Shown here piece by piece: positions 1 through 8,682 of a stretch of 64,000 nucleotides of DNA. The translations under genes and the position numbers were made by a program. This stretch comes from a virus. The notes beneath the pieces were generated by a model that saw nothing but the letters and a program-made list of their open reading frames with translations, made no database searches and was not told where the DNA came from. The stretch is from the IMG/VR virus record IMGVR_UViG_3300032278_002257, positions 1 to 64,000 of that record; one strand, given 5' to 3'. Within the stretch, counting starts at the first letter, position 1, and each line of letters begins with the position of its first letter.

Positions 1-2
1 AT

Positions 3-524
3 TTGTTTAATATAATGGAAGGTGATTCAGGCTCTGGCGGGCCTACACATATATTATCAAATGATTTTGGTCTGGAAGCTTCTGAACCTCATGAAGAACT
101 TTTAAAATTGTCAACTAAATTAGCTTCCTTAGTGGGAGCAAGAAGAAGTCCTTTATGTCAACATTATCCTCCTGGTGGATATATTGCTTGGCATCATAAT
201 GCGAATATCCCAGGCAGAAATATAATATTTTCTTGGTCAGAAACGGGTGCAGGTATTTCTAGAATTTATGGCGATTCAAAAGAAATTGAAGAATATCAAG
301 ATACTGCAGGATGGAATATTAAATCTTTGAAAATTGTTAGTCATTTAGATCATGTTGAAGAAAATAAAGAATATGCTTGGCATTGTGCGGGAACAAATTG
401 TAATAGATTTTCAGTTGGATTTATGATGAATAATGATCTTCATGAAGATGTGGAATTTTGTAATGAAGTTTTAAAAGAGGATATAGGATTAGTTCATGAA
501 AGTCCTAATGGTGTTTGGTATTAG
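3..524 (+). CDS. 2OG-Fe(II) oxygenase-like protein, 5' end probably outside window
   Basis: The frame is open to the window edge and the first in-window start is a TTG, so the true start is probably upstream. A double-stranded beta-helix oxygenase pattern can be seen: a proximal His pair followed by Asn (WHHN, residues 63-66), a distal His in YAWHCAG (about 127) and an Arg eight residues later that could bind 2-oxoglutarate. The usual HxD is HxN here, so catalytic competence is uncertain. Several better-conserved oxygenase-like genes lie in the operon downstream, which supports the assignment. It converges with the minus-strand glycosyltransferase-like gene with a 4-base overlap. Confidence 0.45.
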   Translation: MFNIMEGDSGSGGPTHILSNDFGLEASEPHEELLKLSTKLASLVGARRSPLCQHYPPGGYIAWHHNANIPGRNIIFSWSETGAGISRIYGDSKEIEEYQDTAGWNIKSLKIVSHLDHVEENKEYAWHCAGTNCNRFSVGFMMNNDLHEDVEFCNEVLKEDIGLVHESPNGVWY

Positions 525-1156
525 ATATATTTTTTAGTCCAAGGAACAGTAGAATATATTTCCCCCTTTTCTAGTCCGTCAGAATATCCTTTATTAAAAA
601 GGGCTATTGGATAATCTAATTCTTGATAATTAGAATGACTAGCAGAATAATAAAAATGGTCTGGTATACGAATGGGATCAAGATATTTCATCCAAAGATA
701 TATATCAAATCCACCACATTTTTCAATATCTTCAAATTCAAATTCTTCCCATACTTTTAAACTGTTATTTGGTTTCCATCCTAATATAGAAGAGTTATAA
801 GGAGTGCAACATTCTTTTTGTATCCTCCGTTTTTCAAAATCTTCCATATGCTCTCTCCATCTACTCCAACATGCACATAGATAGTTTTGTTGTTCAACCC
901 AATCAAATAGTTTATCTATATTACCTTTAATGATAACATCTAAATCAAATGCTAATACAACTTCTTCTTCGAATTGTTCTATCATGGGGGAATGATATAA
1001 AACTTTAGTCCACCATTTGGGAAGAATTGGTTCATCAAATACTCGAAAGTTTATATTATATGTGGTATTTTCAAAAACCATTTTTTCTAGACGTTTTATA
1101 TCTTTTACATTGTATTTGTCACCAACACATATACATGCGACTGCGTATTTAAACAT
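521..1156 (-). CDS. Glycosyltransferase-like protein (GT-A type)
   Basis: A 211-residue protein with a GT-A type pattern: an N-terminal strand (YAVACICVGDKY), a DxD-like metal/nucleotide-sugar site in AFDLDVIIKGNIDKLF (about residues 69-84) and a conserved YNSSILGWKP segment that in GT8-like enzymes forms the acceptor side. It probably transfers a sugar from a nucleotide sugar to an unknown acceptor such as phage DNA, a virion glycan or a small molecule. It is last in a four-gene minus-strand block and overlaps the upstream methyltransferase-like gene by 8 bases. A second glycosyltransferase-like gene of the same style opens the block. Acceptor and sugar cannot be read from sequence. Confidence 0.65.
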   Translation of the reverse strand: MFKYAVACICVGDKYNVKDIKRLEKMVFENTTYNINFRVFDEPILPKWWTKVLYHSPMIEQFEEEVVLAFDLDVIIKGNIDKLFDWVEQQNYLCACWSRWREHMEDFEKRRIQKECCTPYNSSILGWKPNNSLKVWEEFEFEDIEKCGGFDIYLWMKYLDPIRIPDHFYYSASHSNYQELDYPIALFNKGYSDGLEKGEIYSTVPWTKKYI

Positions 1157-2042
1157 ACCAATGACCTATGGTCATATATCTTGTATATTTTGGAAAATCT
1201 AATCTACCTTTATATACCACATTTTTAATTTGATTTTTTTCAATTAATTCTTCAACATTATGAACACAATTGATATGTTCATCTAATCCAAAATAATCAT
1301 TTGATTGTATAGCAACTACAGGATTTCCTTTAAAATAATGTTTCATTTTTATAATATCTTCCATATGTTCTCCTGAGGTATTAATGATTAAATCTCTACG
1401 TCTAATTTCTTTTCTTTCAAAAAAATCTCCGAAAATAGAAACCTCAAAGGGAAATTCAAAATGATTTAGATATTGTGCTAATATTTTTTTACATAATTCA
1501 TCTTTTTCATAAAAGTCTATTTTTTTTATTTCTAATTTAGAATGTAACAAATCTATTAATGGACAACCAAACCATCCACCAATAATTTCAATATATAAAG
1601 ATGATTCGGGGTATGGGTCAGTATTACCTTCACTATTGACCAAAGGCAAATGTTGTGTATATCCTAAAATAGTTGGCGTTCCGTCTGAAATAACTTCAAG
1701 ATATAAATCTTTTCCTTTGGGTAATTTGTCAACTAACCATTGTTTTGAAGATAATTGTCCATGTGATAAAGAATCTTGATAACTTTCTAAACTACCAACC
1801 TGATTGTTTATTATCCATTGTTCTATTTTATGATATGGTAATTTATTAATTTTTTTTGTGGTATCACTTACATGTTTTTTATTTTTTCCAATATTTGTTT
1901 TATATTTTCCAATAGTTTTTCTAACATCATTTTTTAATTTTCCAATAGTTTTTCTAATATTTCCTGCAGAATCTCTAATTTCTTGATTTTTCTTTTCAAT
2001 ATTATCTTCAAATTTTTTTAATTTTTCTATAGTTGATTGCAT
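1149..2042 (-). CDS. Methyltransferase-like protein with repetitive coiled-coil N-terminus
   Basis: Two parts are visible in 297 residues. Residues 1-70 are Lys/Ile/Asn-rich and repetitive, with the unit RKTIGK recurring (IRKTIGKLKND, VRKTIGKYKTN), and should form a basic coiled coil. The rest resembles a class I SAM methyltransferase: a glycine-containing strand-loop (EIIGGWFGCPLIDLL), an acidic strand end (KIDFYEKDE) and a later strand LIINTSGEHMED. Very small ORFan-type methyltransferases of this shape are common in marine myoviruses. It overlaps its neighbours on both sides, so the block is translated as one unit. The substrate is unknown. Confidence 0.5.
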   Translation of the reverse strand: MQSTIEKLKKFEDNIEKKNQEIRDSAGNIRKTIGKLKNDVRKTIGKYKTNIGKNKKHVSDTTKKINKLPYHKIEQWIINNQVGSLESYQDSLSHGQLSSKQWLVDKLPKGKDLYLEVISDGTPTILGYTQHLPLVNSEGNTDPYPESSLYIEIIGGWFGCPLIDLLHSKLEIKKIDFYEKDELCKKILAQYLNHFEFPFEVSIFGDFFERKEIRRRDLIINTSGEHMEDIIKMKHYFKGNPVVAIQSNDYFGLDEHINCVHNVEELIEKNQIKNVVYKGRLDFPKYTRYMTIGHWYV

Positions 2043-2560
2043 CCTACCACCAAATAATAATTATGTTTACCTTTTATTTCAGTTTTATAATGAATTGTTG
2101 TTAATTGATTTTGATCTATAATTTGTTGACAACTATTTATCGGATTAATACAAGATAGATGTGGATTATCAGAACCAACTAAAACAAACTTTCCTGAGAA
2201 CTTTCTACCAACAGGATAACATGTTTCACAATATTTATTTACAATTATACCGTCTTCTATTTTAACATCATCAAATATGACATCTTTATTAATAACATTC
2301 TTTGTTATTAATTTATTAATTTTGCATACCATAGGATCTATATCATAATAATAGCACTTATAACCGAATAATTCAAAATCATCCACTTCTATATGACAGA
2401 ACCAACTACATAAAAAATGTACGGGCTCTTCTTCATAATGTATCATGATTTCGTCAAATACTCGCCATGATATTTTTTGAACATCTTTATTATTAGAATA
2501 TTCAATTAAATATTTAAATTTTTTATGTTTTGTTTTTAATAAAGTTTCATAAGATGACAT
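2027..2560 (-). CDS. Methyltransferase-like hypothetical protein
   Basis: The start chosen is the ATG at 2560 (protein begins MSSYETLL), because a GGGAAAG ribosome-binding-like stretch precedes it and the longer reading from 2602 would overlap the upstream gene by over 50 bases. The roughly 177-residue product has a strand with acidic end, CYYYDIDPMVCKINKLI, like the SAM-ribose binding strand of class I methyltransferases, and a later GKFVLVGSDNPHLSC segment. No canonical GxGxG motif is obvious, so it may be a degenerate or partner subunit of the adjacent methyltransferase-like protein, with which it overlaps by 16 bases. Confidence 0.45.
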   Translation of the reverse strand: MSSYETLLKTKHKKFKYLIEYSNNKDVQKISWRVFDEIMIHYEEEPVHFLCSWFCHIEVDDFELFGYKCYYYDIDPMVCKINKLITKNVINKDVIFDDVKIEDGIIVNKYCETCYPVGRKFSGKFVLVGSDNPHLSCINPINSCQQIIDQNQLTTIHYKTEIKGKHNYYLVVGCNQL

Positions 2561-3299
2561 TATAACTTTCCCATAATTCTTTTGCCCATCCTTGTGCATC
2601 ATGCAATTCTACATGTTGTTCATGTTCTTTTGCCCATGCTTTATGTGAAGTATTGAATAGACATATTTTATAACGTTTTTTATATTCTTTTGGAGTCATA
2701 TCATTTGGAAATTTTGCACCTATATTGTAATTATAGGCAGTGGTTGGAGGCCAGAAATCTACCATTTTTTTGCGATGACATTGATAAAATATGAGTTTAT
2801 CGAAAGATGGATATGAAAAGAATGCTTCCTTTTTTGTTTTTAATAAATTTTCATACATTTCATATCCAGCATCATTATCCCAAGCAACAAATGAAGAATT
2901 TATAGGAGTTGTTAAATATCCATAATTTAATTTTGAGGCCAATGAATCTCTCCAATAATTCCAAATAAATTTTGGTTTTGGATGATTTTTGTGTATGTAT
3001 TTTGTTATGTTATTTTGAATCAATATATCTAAATCAAACCATGCCTTTTTACCTGACATGTTAGCATAATCTCCAAAATAACACATTTTTTCTGAAGTGA
3101 AAATTTGAGTTCTTGGAAATTCATCGAATGTTGTAGGAATTGGTTTTATTTCAATATCTTTATTTAATCCTTTAGAATTTTCTGTTAAACAATGAAAATT
3201 AAAAGAATTATTATAGTGTATTTTTAAAGAATTGAATAATCGATTCACATATTTTGGAGGATATTTATTTCCCCACTTCAAACAAAAAAAATTAGTCAT
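2547..3299 (-). CDS. Glycosyltransferase-like protein (GT-A type)
   Basis: This 250-residue protein is the first gene of the minus-strand block. It has an N-terminal strand FFCLKWGNKYPPKYVNRL, a DxD-type site AWFDLDILIQNNI (about residues 85-97), an acceptor-side segment NSSFVAWDND and a C-terminal FNTSHKAW. This layout is the same as in the glycosyltransferase-like gene at the other end of the block, so the two are probably distant paralogues that add sugars in one pathway. It diverges from the radical SAM operon; the 40-base gap holds a late-type promoter facing the plus strand. Donor and acceptor are unknown. Confidence 0.65.
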   Translation of the reverse strand: MTNFFCLKWGNKYPPKYVNRLFNSLKIHYNNSFNFHCLTENSKGLNKDIEIKPIPTTFDEFPRTQIFTSEKMCYFGDYANMSGKKAWFDLDILIQNNITKYIHKNHPKPKFIWNYWRDSLASKLNYGYLTTPINSSFVAWDNDAGYEMYENLLKTKKEAFFSYPSFDKLIFYQCHRKKMVDFWPPTTAYNYNIGAKFPNDMTPKEYKKRYKICLFNTSHKAWAKEHEQHVELHDAQGWAKELWESYNVIL

Positions 3300-3309
3300 A
3301 TTTTAGTAG

Positions 3310-3317
3310 CATAAATA
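3310..3317 (+). promoter_or_regulatory. T4-type late promoter octamer (CATAAATA)
   Basis: CATAAATA matches the NATAAATA form of the T4/cyanophage gp55-dependent late promoter. It lies in the short divergent intergenic region 23-35 bases before the two possible starts of the first radical SAM gene. It is the only promoter-like sequence I see ahead of the 24-kb plus-strand operon, which would make the operon late-expressed. Confidence 0.5.
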
Positions 3318-3339
3318 TAATTATAGTTATTAATATTTA

Positions 3340-4731
3340 GTGAGACAATTTATGGATTATCCTTCCCCCACTTTTTGCGCATTGCCGTGGATACATTTAT
3401 CAACAAGACCCAACGGACATATGAGAGTATGTTGTACTGCGAATGCGTCTGCTGTTCAAGATCCAAATTCTTCCATAAGAACAAAAGCAAATATAAGAAA
3501 TGAAGATGGCCAATGTGCTAATTTAAATACCACTCGATTATTAGATGCGTGGAATAATGATTATATGAGGCGTACTAGATTGATGATGATGAAAGGTGAA
3601 CGCCCCCCTCAATGTGAAAAATGTTTTAAAGAAGAAGATGCGGGCCATATTCCTAAAAGAGTTTGGGAAACTAATAAATGGGGAGAAATTTATGATTTAA
3701 ATGAATTAGTAAAAAACACAAATGAAGATGGATCAGTTGCCCCCAAACTTAGATATATTGACTTACGAATGGGAAGTAAATGTCAATTGGCTTGTGTGAT
3801 GTGTTCTCCAAATGATTCTTCTGGATGGAATAAAGAGTGGTTAGATTTTTATCCTAAAATAAAAAATGAAAGATTGAAAGATACTAGTCAATGGAAAAAA
3901 AATGAAGACGGCGGAACGTATAATTGGCATAAAATGAGTCCTCATTTTTGGGAAGATTTATATGAACAAATACCAAACATTTATCAATTATATTTTGCAG
4001 GAGGTGAATCAACTATTATTGATGAGCATTATACCTTACTTGAAAAAGTAATTGAAATGGGCTATGCTCCTAAAATTGAATTAAGATATAATTCAAATGG
4101 TATTGAATTACCAGATAAGTTATTTAAGTTGTGGAGTGAATTTAAACATGTAATATTTCATTTTTCAATAGATAGTTGGGGAAAGTATAATGATTATATT
4201 CGCTATCCTAGTAGATGGAAAATTATTGAAAAGAATTTAAAATTAATGGATCAGACTGATGATAATATTACAGTAACAACCGCAACAACTATTATGGCAT
4301 TGAGTATTAATTATCTTCCAGAATTTATATCTTGGAAAGTTCAGCAAGGATATAAGAAAATAAATAAATGGCCTGGGGGAGCAGGAATGATCAATTGTCA
4401 TTTGGCATATTGGCCACCACAATTAAATGTTAAAATAATACCAAAAGAATTAAAATATAAAATTAGAGAGAAATATGAAGAAGAGTTTTTCCCTTGGATG
4501 GAAGATAATTGGAAATTATGTACCGGTGTAGAAAATATAGAATTTGATGATTGGGCAAATTCATCCTATGGAATTAAAAGATATGAAGGACTATTAAATT
4601 TCATGGATGATGAAGATTGGTCTGAAAGACTTCCCGAATTTCAAGAATATATTTCACATTTAAATAGATTAAGACCACATAAACAATTTGAAAAAGTTTT
4701 TCCAGAATTATGTATAGATATGATGAAATAA
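3340..4731 (+). CDS. Radical SAM protein with N-terminal twitch-like Cys domain
   Basis: The 463-residue protein has two Fe-S regions. The N-terminal one has C13 (FCALPWIH), adjacent C31-C32 (RVCCTA) and a C92-x2-C95 pair, a pattern expected to bind an auxiliary cluster. The radical SAM core follows with C148-x3-C152-x2-C155 (KCQLACVMC), a GGE motif near 221 (FAGGES) and a core barrel strand HFSIDSW. It should cleave SAM to a 5'-deoxyadenosyl radical; the substrate is unknown. The start is a GTG at 3340 or an ATG at 3352. It is closely related to the C-terminal third of the 1412-residue protein downstream and opens the large operon. Confidence 0.85.
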   Translation: MRQFMDYPSPTFCALPWIHLSTRPNGHMRVCCTANASAVQDPNSSIRTKANIRNEDGQCANLNTTRLLDAWNNDYMRRTRLMMMKGERPPQCEKCFKEEDAGHIPKRVWETNKWGEIYDLNELVKNTNEDGSVAPKLRYIDLRMGSKCQLACVMCSPNDSSGWNKEWLDFYPKIKNERLKDTSQWKKNEDGGTYNWHKMSPHFWEDLYEQIPNIYQLYFAGGESTIIDEHYTLLEKVIEMGYAPKIELRYNSNGIELPDKLFKLWSEFKHVIFHFSIDSWGKYNDYIRYPSRWKIIEKNLKLMDQTDDNITVTTATTIMALSINYLPEFISWKVQQGYKKINKWPGGAGMINCHLAYWPPQLNVKIIPKELKYKIREKYEEEFFPWMEDNWKLCTGVENIEFDDWANSSYGIKRYEGLLNFMDDEDWSERLPEFQEYISHLNRLRPHKQFEKVFPELCIDMMK

Positions 4732-5771
4732 AAAGTGTTCATATTGAACCTACTCAGGGATGTAATGCCGCTTGCCCCCAATGTGACCGTAATATAAATG
4801 GTGGTAAAGATAATCCCTATCTCACAAATGCAATGTTAAGTTCTATGGATTATTATGAAATGTTTCCTTGGCATTTTGTAGAACAGTTGGACTCTATGTA
4901 TATGTGTGGTAATTTAGGTGATCCATGCATAAGCAATTATGCAATCGAGGGATTTAGATCTTTTAGAAATGCTAATCCCAATATGTGGTTAGGTATGAAT
5001 ACCAATGGAGGCGCTAAACCAGAATATTTTTGGGAAGATTTAGCAGATATAGATGTAGTTGTAACATTTAGTATAGATGGTTTAGAGGATACTAATCATT
5101 TATATAGGCAAAAAGTTAAATGGGAAAGAGTAATGGAGAATGCCAAAGCGTTTATTGATCGAGGTGGTCATGCTAAATGGGATTTTATAGTGTTTAAACA
5201 TAATGAACATCAGGTAGATGAGGCAAGACAATTGGCGATGGATATGGGCTTTGAAAAATTTCAAGTCAAAAAAACAGGACGTTTCTTTTCGACTGTTCAA
5301 CATAAAGGTAAAGACGCCCATCAAGCAACAAATCGAAAAGGCGAAAATACTCAGAAGTTAGAAAAACCCAGTTTAGAGTTTGTTAATGTTGCACTAAAAA
5401 AAGAAAAAGATTTAGTTGCTGAACATGGTAGTATGGATGCATATTATGATACAACACCTATTAATTGTAAAGCAATAGATAAGAAGGAAATATTTGTTAC
5501 GGCAGAAGGACATGTGTTTCCTTGTTGTTGGACAGCGGGACAACAATATAAATGGTATTGGAAACCCCGCGAAGCACCTATTTGGAAATTAATAGGAGAT
5601 TATGAAAATATCAGTCTCAGAAAACATACTATAAAAGAAATAGTTAACGGCCCGTTTTTCAAAGCCATAGAAGACTCTTGGTCATGTTCCAGTGTTAAAG
5701 ATGGAAAACTTAAAGTTTGCGCTAACAAATGTGGAATAGGATTTGATGCATATAATGAACAATTTTTATAA
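4710..5771 (+). CDS. Radical SAM/SPASM-type protein
   Basis: The 353-residue protein has the radical SAM triad at C18-x3-C22-x2-C25 (CNAACPQC), a GGE-like turn read as CGNLGDP, and the strand FSIDGLED. Its auxiliary cysteines are C-terminal: C253, C272-C273 (FPCCW) and a CxxxC near residue 337. This is the usual SPASM order, opposite to the preceding gene. It starts inside the end of that gene (22-base overlap) and its stop overlaps the next start by one base. It is the intact paralogue of the split protein encoded just downstream and gives the template for reading that split. The substrate is unknown. Confidence 0.85.
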   Translation: MYRYDEIKSVHIEPTQGCNAACPQCDRNINGGKDNPYLTNAMLSSMDYYEMFPWHFVEQLDSMYMCGNLGDPCISNYAIEGFRSFRNANPNMWLGMNTNGGAKPEYFWEDLADIDVVVTFSIDGLEDTNHLYRQKVKWERVMENAKAFIDRGGHAKWDFIVFKHNEHQVDEARQLAMDMGFEKFQVKKTGRFFSTVQHKGKDAHQATNRKGENTQKLEKPSLEFVNVALKKEKDLVAEHGSMDAYYDTTPINCKAIDKKEIFVTAEGHVFPCCWTAGQQYKWYWKPREAPIWKLIGDYENISLRKHTIKEIVNGPFFKAIEDSWSCSSVKDGKLKVCANKCGIGFDAYNEQFL

Positions 5772-6361
5772 TGTGGAATAAAAATACCATAGAATGGATT
5801 GATATAGAACTTACTAGTTTTTGTAATATTAAATGTCCAGGATGTCTTCGTCAAGAAATGCATGATAAAGTTGGACCATTACTTAATAAGTCTTATATTA
5901 AATTTGAAGATTTAAAAAAATGGATTCCGAAAGGATATTTACCCAATTTGAAAATTATAAATTTTTGTGGATCAGTCGATGAACCCACTACTCATCCGGA
6001 ATTTATAGACATAGTAGATTATTTTTTAGATTTTTCAGATGTTAATGTTGCTACTAATGGATCTACTCGAACTATTAAATTCTGGGAAGATCTGGGTAGA
6101 AGAAAGTTATCTGTATTTTTTGGTCTTGATGGAACAGATCAAAAATCATTGGAAAAATATAGAATTGGATCTAATTTTAAAAAGGTGCAGGAAAATTATA
6201 GAGCATTTATAGGTGCGGGCGGCAATGCAACATGGCAATTTATTGTATTTGATCATAATGAACATTTAATAAAGGAGGCAGAGAATATGTCTAAAGTTGA
6301 AGGATTTAAAAGATTTAGAAAAATATATTCACATAGAACAGGTAGTGGAGAAGTGAAATGA
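5771..6361 (+). CDS. Radical SAM core fragment (N-terminal half of a split SPASM protein)
   Basis: The 196 residues carry C18-x3-C22-x2-C25 (CNIKCPGC), at exactly the positions of the upstream paralogue, then CGSVDEP in place of GGEP and FFGLDGTD. The match continues through FIVFDHNEH, but the protein stops before the C-terminal SPASM cysteines. These reappear in the 102-residue gene 1.4 kb downstream. The stop overlaps the start of the SGNH-like gene as ATGA, so all three pieces are translationally linked. It may work as a heteromeric enzyme with the downstream fragment or be a relic. The core barrel appears truncated but not frameshifted. Confidence 0.8.
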   Translation: MWNKNTIEWIDIELTSFCNIKCPGCLRQEMHDKVGPLLNKSYIKFEDLKKWIPKGYLPNLKIINFCGSVDEPTTHPEFIDIVDYFLDFSDVNVATNGSTRTIKFWEDLGRRKLSVFFGLDGTDQKSLEKYRIGSNFKKVQENYRAFIGAGGNATWQFIVFDHNEHLIKEAENMSKVEGFKRFRKIYSHRTGSGEVK

Positions 6362-7731
6362 GTGAAGAACATCTAAATGCCAATAATGCTAAGTTTAAAT
6401 TAGGAAAAGATTTCAAAACTAAAGGATTTTGTTTAGAATGGGAAGATGATATTTTACCTAAATGCCCTATTAAAGATGGTTCAGAAGAAAAGATTTCTAA
6501 AATTAGTCAAAGAATTGATAATGGAGAATTTGATTTAACAAATTTTAATGTTCATGATACAGAATTGACTCATTTTATAGGATATTTACAAAATCATGAT
6601 TTTACAGAAAAACAAATTATACCATTTTTGCATACATCTTGGCATAGACGTAATGGCGATTATCTTTATATGGGGCAAGATAATAAAGAGCGATATGATA
6701 AATTTCAAAATTCCAGTTACGGCAAATATGTACTGGATATGTGTGGATATACAGAACAATTTGAGAAAATTAAAATGATTCATGATGGCCAGGATTGGCC
6801 ATATACATTATCAAAAAAACAAATAAATTATTTACAGACTGAATGTGAAGAAGTGCCTTGGTATAGACATAATAGTTGGGGATTTAGGTCTGATGAATTT
6901 GATTTTGACAATAAAGGTGATAGTATTTTAATATTAGGATGTAGTTATGTTTATGGTATAGGTTTAGCAGAAAAAGATCGTTTTTCTAATATACTTAGTA
7001 AAACTTTGGGATTAAAAAACTATAATGTAGGTTTATCAGGAGGTAGTCATGATCAAGCATATCTTTTTAGTCAATATTTAATACCTCTTTTAAAACCGAA
7101 ACATGTAGTATTTTTAGGTCCTAATATTACTCGTACTTTTCATTTTAATGAAAATTTATTTAAATATCTTATATTAAAGGGTTTTGAATCTAATTGGAAA
7201 TTGGCGCTCCAGAAAGAGCCTTACTGGTGGGAAGATGTTTCTTTTATTCAACATAAAACTGAATATACTGACTTATTTGAATTTGATATTTGTACAAATC
7301 CGTTCGGATCTCATCAGGGTGAAGAGGGGGATATATATTTTGATCAATATGTAAAACAATTGGTTAATCATATGTCCAGAAATATATATATGAATAAATT
7401 AAATGCATCAAGAAATATTAATGCTGTTAAAGGTGTTTGTTATGAAAATAAGGCTTCCTTTCATTATTTTTTGGCTGATGATTATGAGATACCTTTTAAT
7501 AAAGTAGATGCACAGATAAATGTTACATCAATTAGTGAGATGGCAGAAATGATAGAGAATTTTGTTGAAGATGGAAAACAGGCTACGAGAGAACAAGTAA
7601 TTGAATACATTGAAAAAAATAAACTTCCTTCTGCTTATGATGATTATGCAAGAGATTTAAGTCATCCTGGAAAAAAGTCAAATCAATGGCTAGCAGATTA
7701 TTTTTTGGATAGTATAAAGAAAGTAATATGA
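6358..7731 (+). CDS. SGNH/GDSL hydrolase-like protein inserted in a split radical SAM gene
   Basis: The 457-residue protein has an SGNH-type nucleophile region near residue 192 (SILILGCSYVYGIGL), with the catalytic Ser after Cys in place of the GDS turn. A glycine-rich block follows (NVGLSGGSHDQAYLF), then VVFLGPN, which fits the Asn of block III. The preceding NSWGFRSDEF is typical of SGNH-like proteins in phages and polysaccharide clusters. Such enzymes usually add or remove acyl groups. Its first 60 residues may be left from the linker of the interrupted radical SAM protein. It overlaps both neighbours by 4 bases (ATGA). The His-Asp pair of the triad was not located with certainty. Confidence 0.6.
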   Translation: MSEEHLNANNAKFKLGKDFKTKGFCLEWEDDILPKCPIKDGSEEKISKISQRIDNGEFDLTNFNVHDTELTHFIGYLQNHDFTEKQIIPFLHTSWHRRNGDYLYMGQDNKERYDKFQNSSYGKYVLDMCGYTEQFEKIKMIHDGQDWPYTLSKKQINYLQTECEEVPWYRHNSWGFRSDEFDFDNKGDSILILGCSYVYGIGLAEKDRFSNILSKTLGLKNYNVGLSGGSHDQAYLFSQYLIPLLKPKHVVFLGPNITRTFHFNENLFKYLILKGFESNWKLALQKEPYWWEDVSFIQHKTEYTDLFEFDICTNPFGSHQGEEGDIYFDQYVKQLVNHMSRNIYMNKLNASRNINAVKGVCYENKASFHYFLADDYEIPFNKVDAQINVTSISEMAEMIENFVEDGKQATREQVIEYIEKNKLPSAYDDYARDLSHPGKKSNQWLADYFLDSIKKVI

Positions 7732-8036
7732 TAGAATGTAAATATGGAAATCAAAAAAGAATATTTATAAATCATGTTGGTGAATTAATACCGTGTTGTT
7801 ATGTAAATGCTGAATCATTAAATATGGCGGCTGGACATCCCCCAAAAACATTGTTTGGTGAATTTAATGCAAAATATAATAATAGTTTGTATAGTCAAAC
7901 AATACAAGAAATATTAGATGGCCCGTTATTTAATGGTATTATAAATTCATGGAGTTCAGATGAGCCTGTTAAAAAATGTAAACAGACATGTGAATTAAAA
8001 AATAGAGACACTTTTATAGATAAAAAAAATGAATAA
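7728..8036 (+). CDS. Stand-alone SPASM-like Cys domain (C-terminal half of a split radical SAM protein)
   Basis: The 102-residue protein aligns by eye with the C-terminal domain of the 353-residue SPASM protein. C4 and C23-C24 (IPCCY) repeat the spacing C253 to C272-C273. TIQEILDGPLFNGIINSWS matches TIKEIVNGPFFKAIEDSWS, and the last pair is again CxxxC (CKQTC). It has no SAM-binding core, so it must act with the fragment encoded at 5771-6361 or with another radical SAM protein of the operon. It overlaps the SGNH-like gene (ATGA) and the following oxygenase gene by 8 bases. Confidence 0.75.
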   Translation: MIECKYGNQKRIFINHVGELIPCCYVNAESLNMAAGHPPKTLFGEFNAKYNNSLYSQTIQEILDGPLFNGIINSWSSDEPVKKCKQTCELKNRDTFIDKKNE

Positions 8037-8682
8037 AGAATATAGTTACGCAATAGATAATTGTGCATTGCCGTGGTTAATGCTTGACTTTCAATTTCGT
8101 TGGGAAGACATTTTACATGAAGTTGAACAATTAGATGAATGGATACCATATAGAGAAAGTAGTGGAAAGAATTGGTCTAGTTTAGCATTACATGGAATTA
8201 GTGGTGAATTCGGCAGTGTTTATCATGAAGAATTAGAACATGTTAGATATGATTGGACAAGTATAGCGGATAAATGTCCAAAAACAAAAGACTTTTTACA
8301 AAACCACGCGGGAATAATATCTCATGAAAGAACAAGATTTATGAAAATTGATCCAGGAGGTTCAATTTTTTTACATAATGATAGAGATATTGAAGACCAA
8401 CCACTTACCCTTGATATAATGGGTCCAAGTATCCTGCATTTCTCTATTCAACATCCAAAAGGTTGTGATTTTCATGTATCAGGATGGGGCAATATCCCAA
8501 TTGATAATGGATCTACGTGGCTTTTTTCTAATGTATGGAACCATGAGTGTATTAATAATAGTGATAAGCCACGTTATCATATTCTTACTAATGGATGTAA
8601 TATGGATTCAGAATTTTGGAATCCTATTGTCAGAAGAAGTTGGAAAAATTTCATAAACGGATATAATAATGTTAAATTCTAA
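8029..8682 (+). CDS. 2OG-Fe(II) oxygenase, aspartyl/asparaginyl hydroxylase-like
   Basis: The 217-residue protein shows a full facial triad: H116-N-D118 in SIFLHNDRD, preceded by the typical turn MKIDPGG, and distal H172 in VWNHECINN, followed by R182 (KPRYHIL), which can hold 2-oxoglutarate. The order and spacing are those of the Asp/Asn beta-hydroxylase-like branch of the DSBH fold. It probably hydroxylates a peptide or small molecule made by the surrounding radical SAM enzymes. The short overlaps with both neighbours put it in the operon. It is paralogous in style to the oxygenase at 20227. Confidence 0.7.
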   Translation: MNKEYSYAIDNCALPWLMLDFQFRWEDILHEVEQLDEWIPYRESSGKNWSSLALHGISGEFGSVYHEELEHVRYDWTSIADKCPKTKDFLQNHAGIISHERTRFMKIDPGGSIFLHNDRDIEDQPLTLDIMGPSILHFSIQHPKGCDFHVSGWGNIPIDNGSTWLFSNVWNHECINNSDKPRYHILTNGCNMDSEFWNPIVRRSWKNFINGYNNVKF

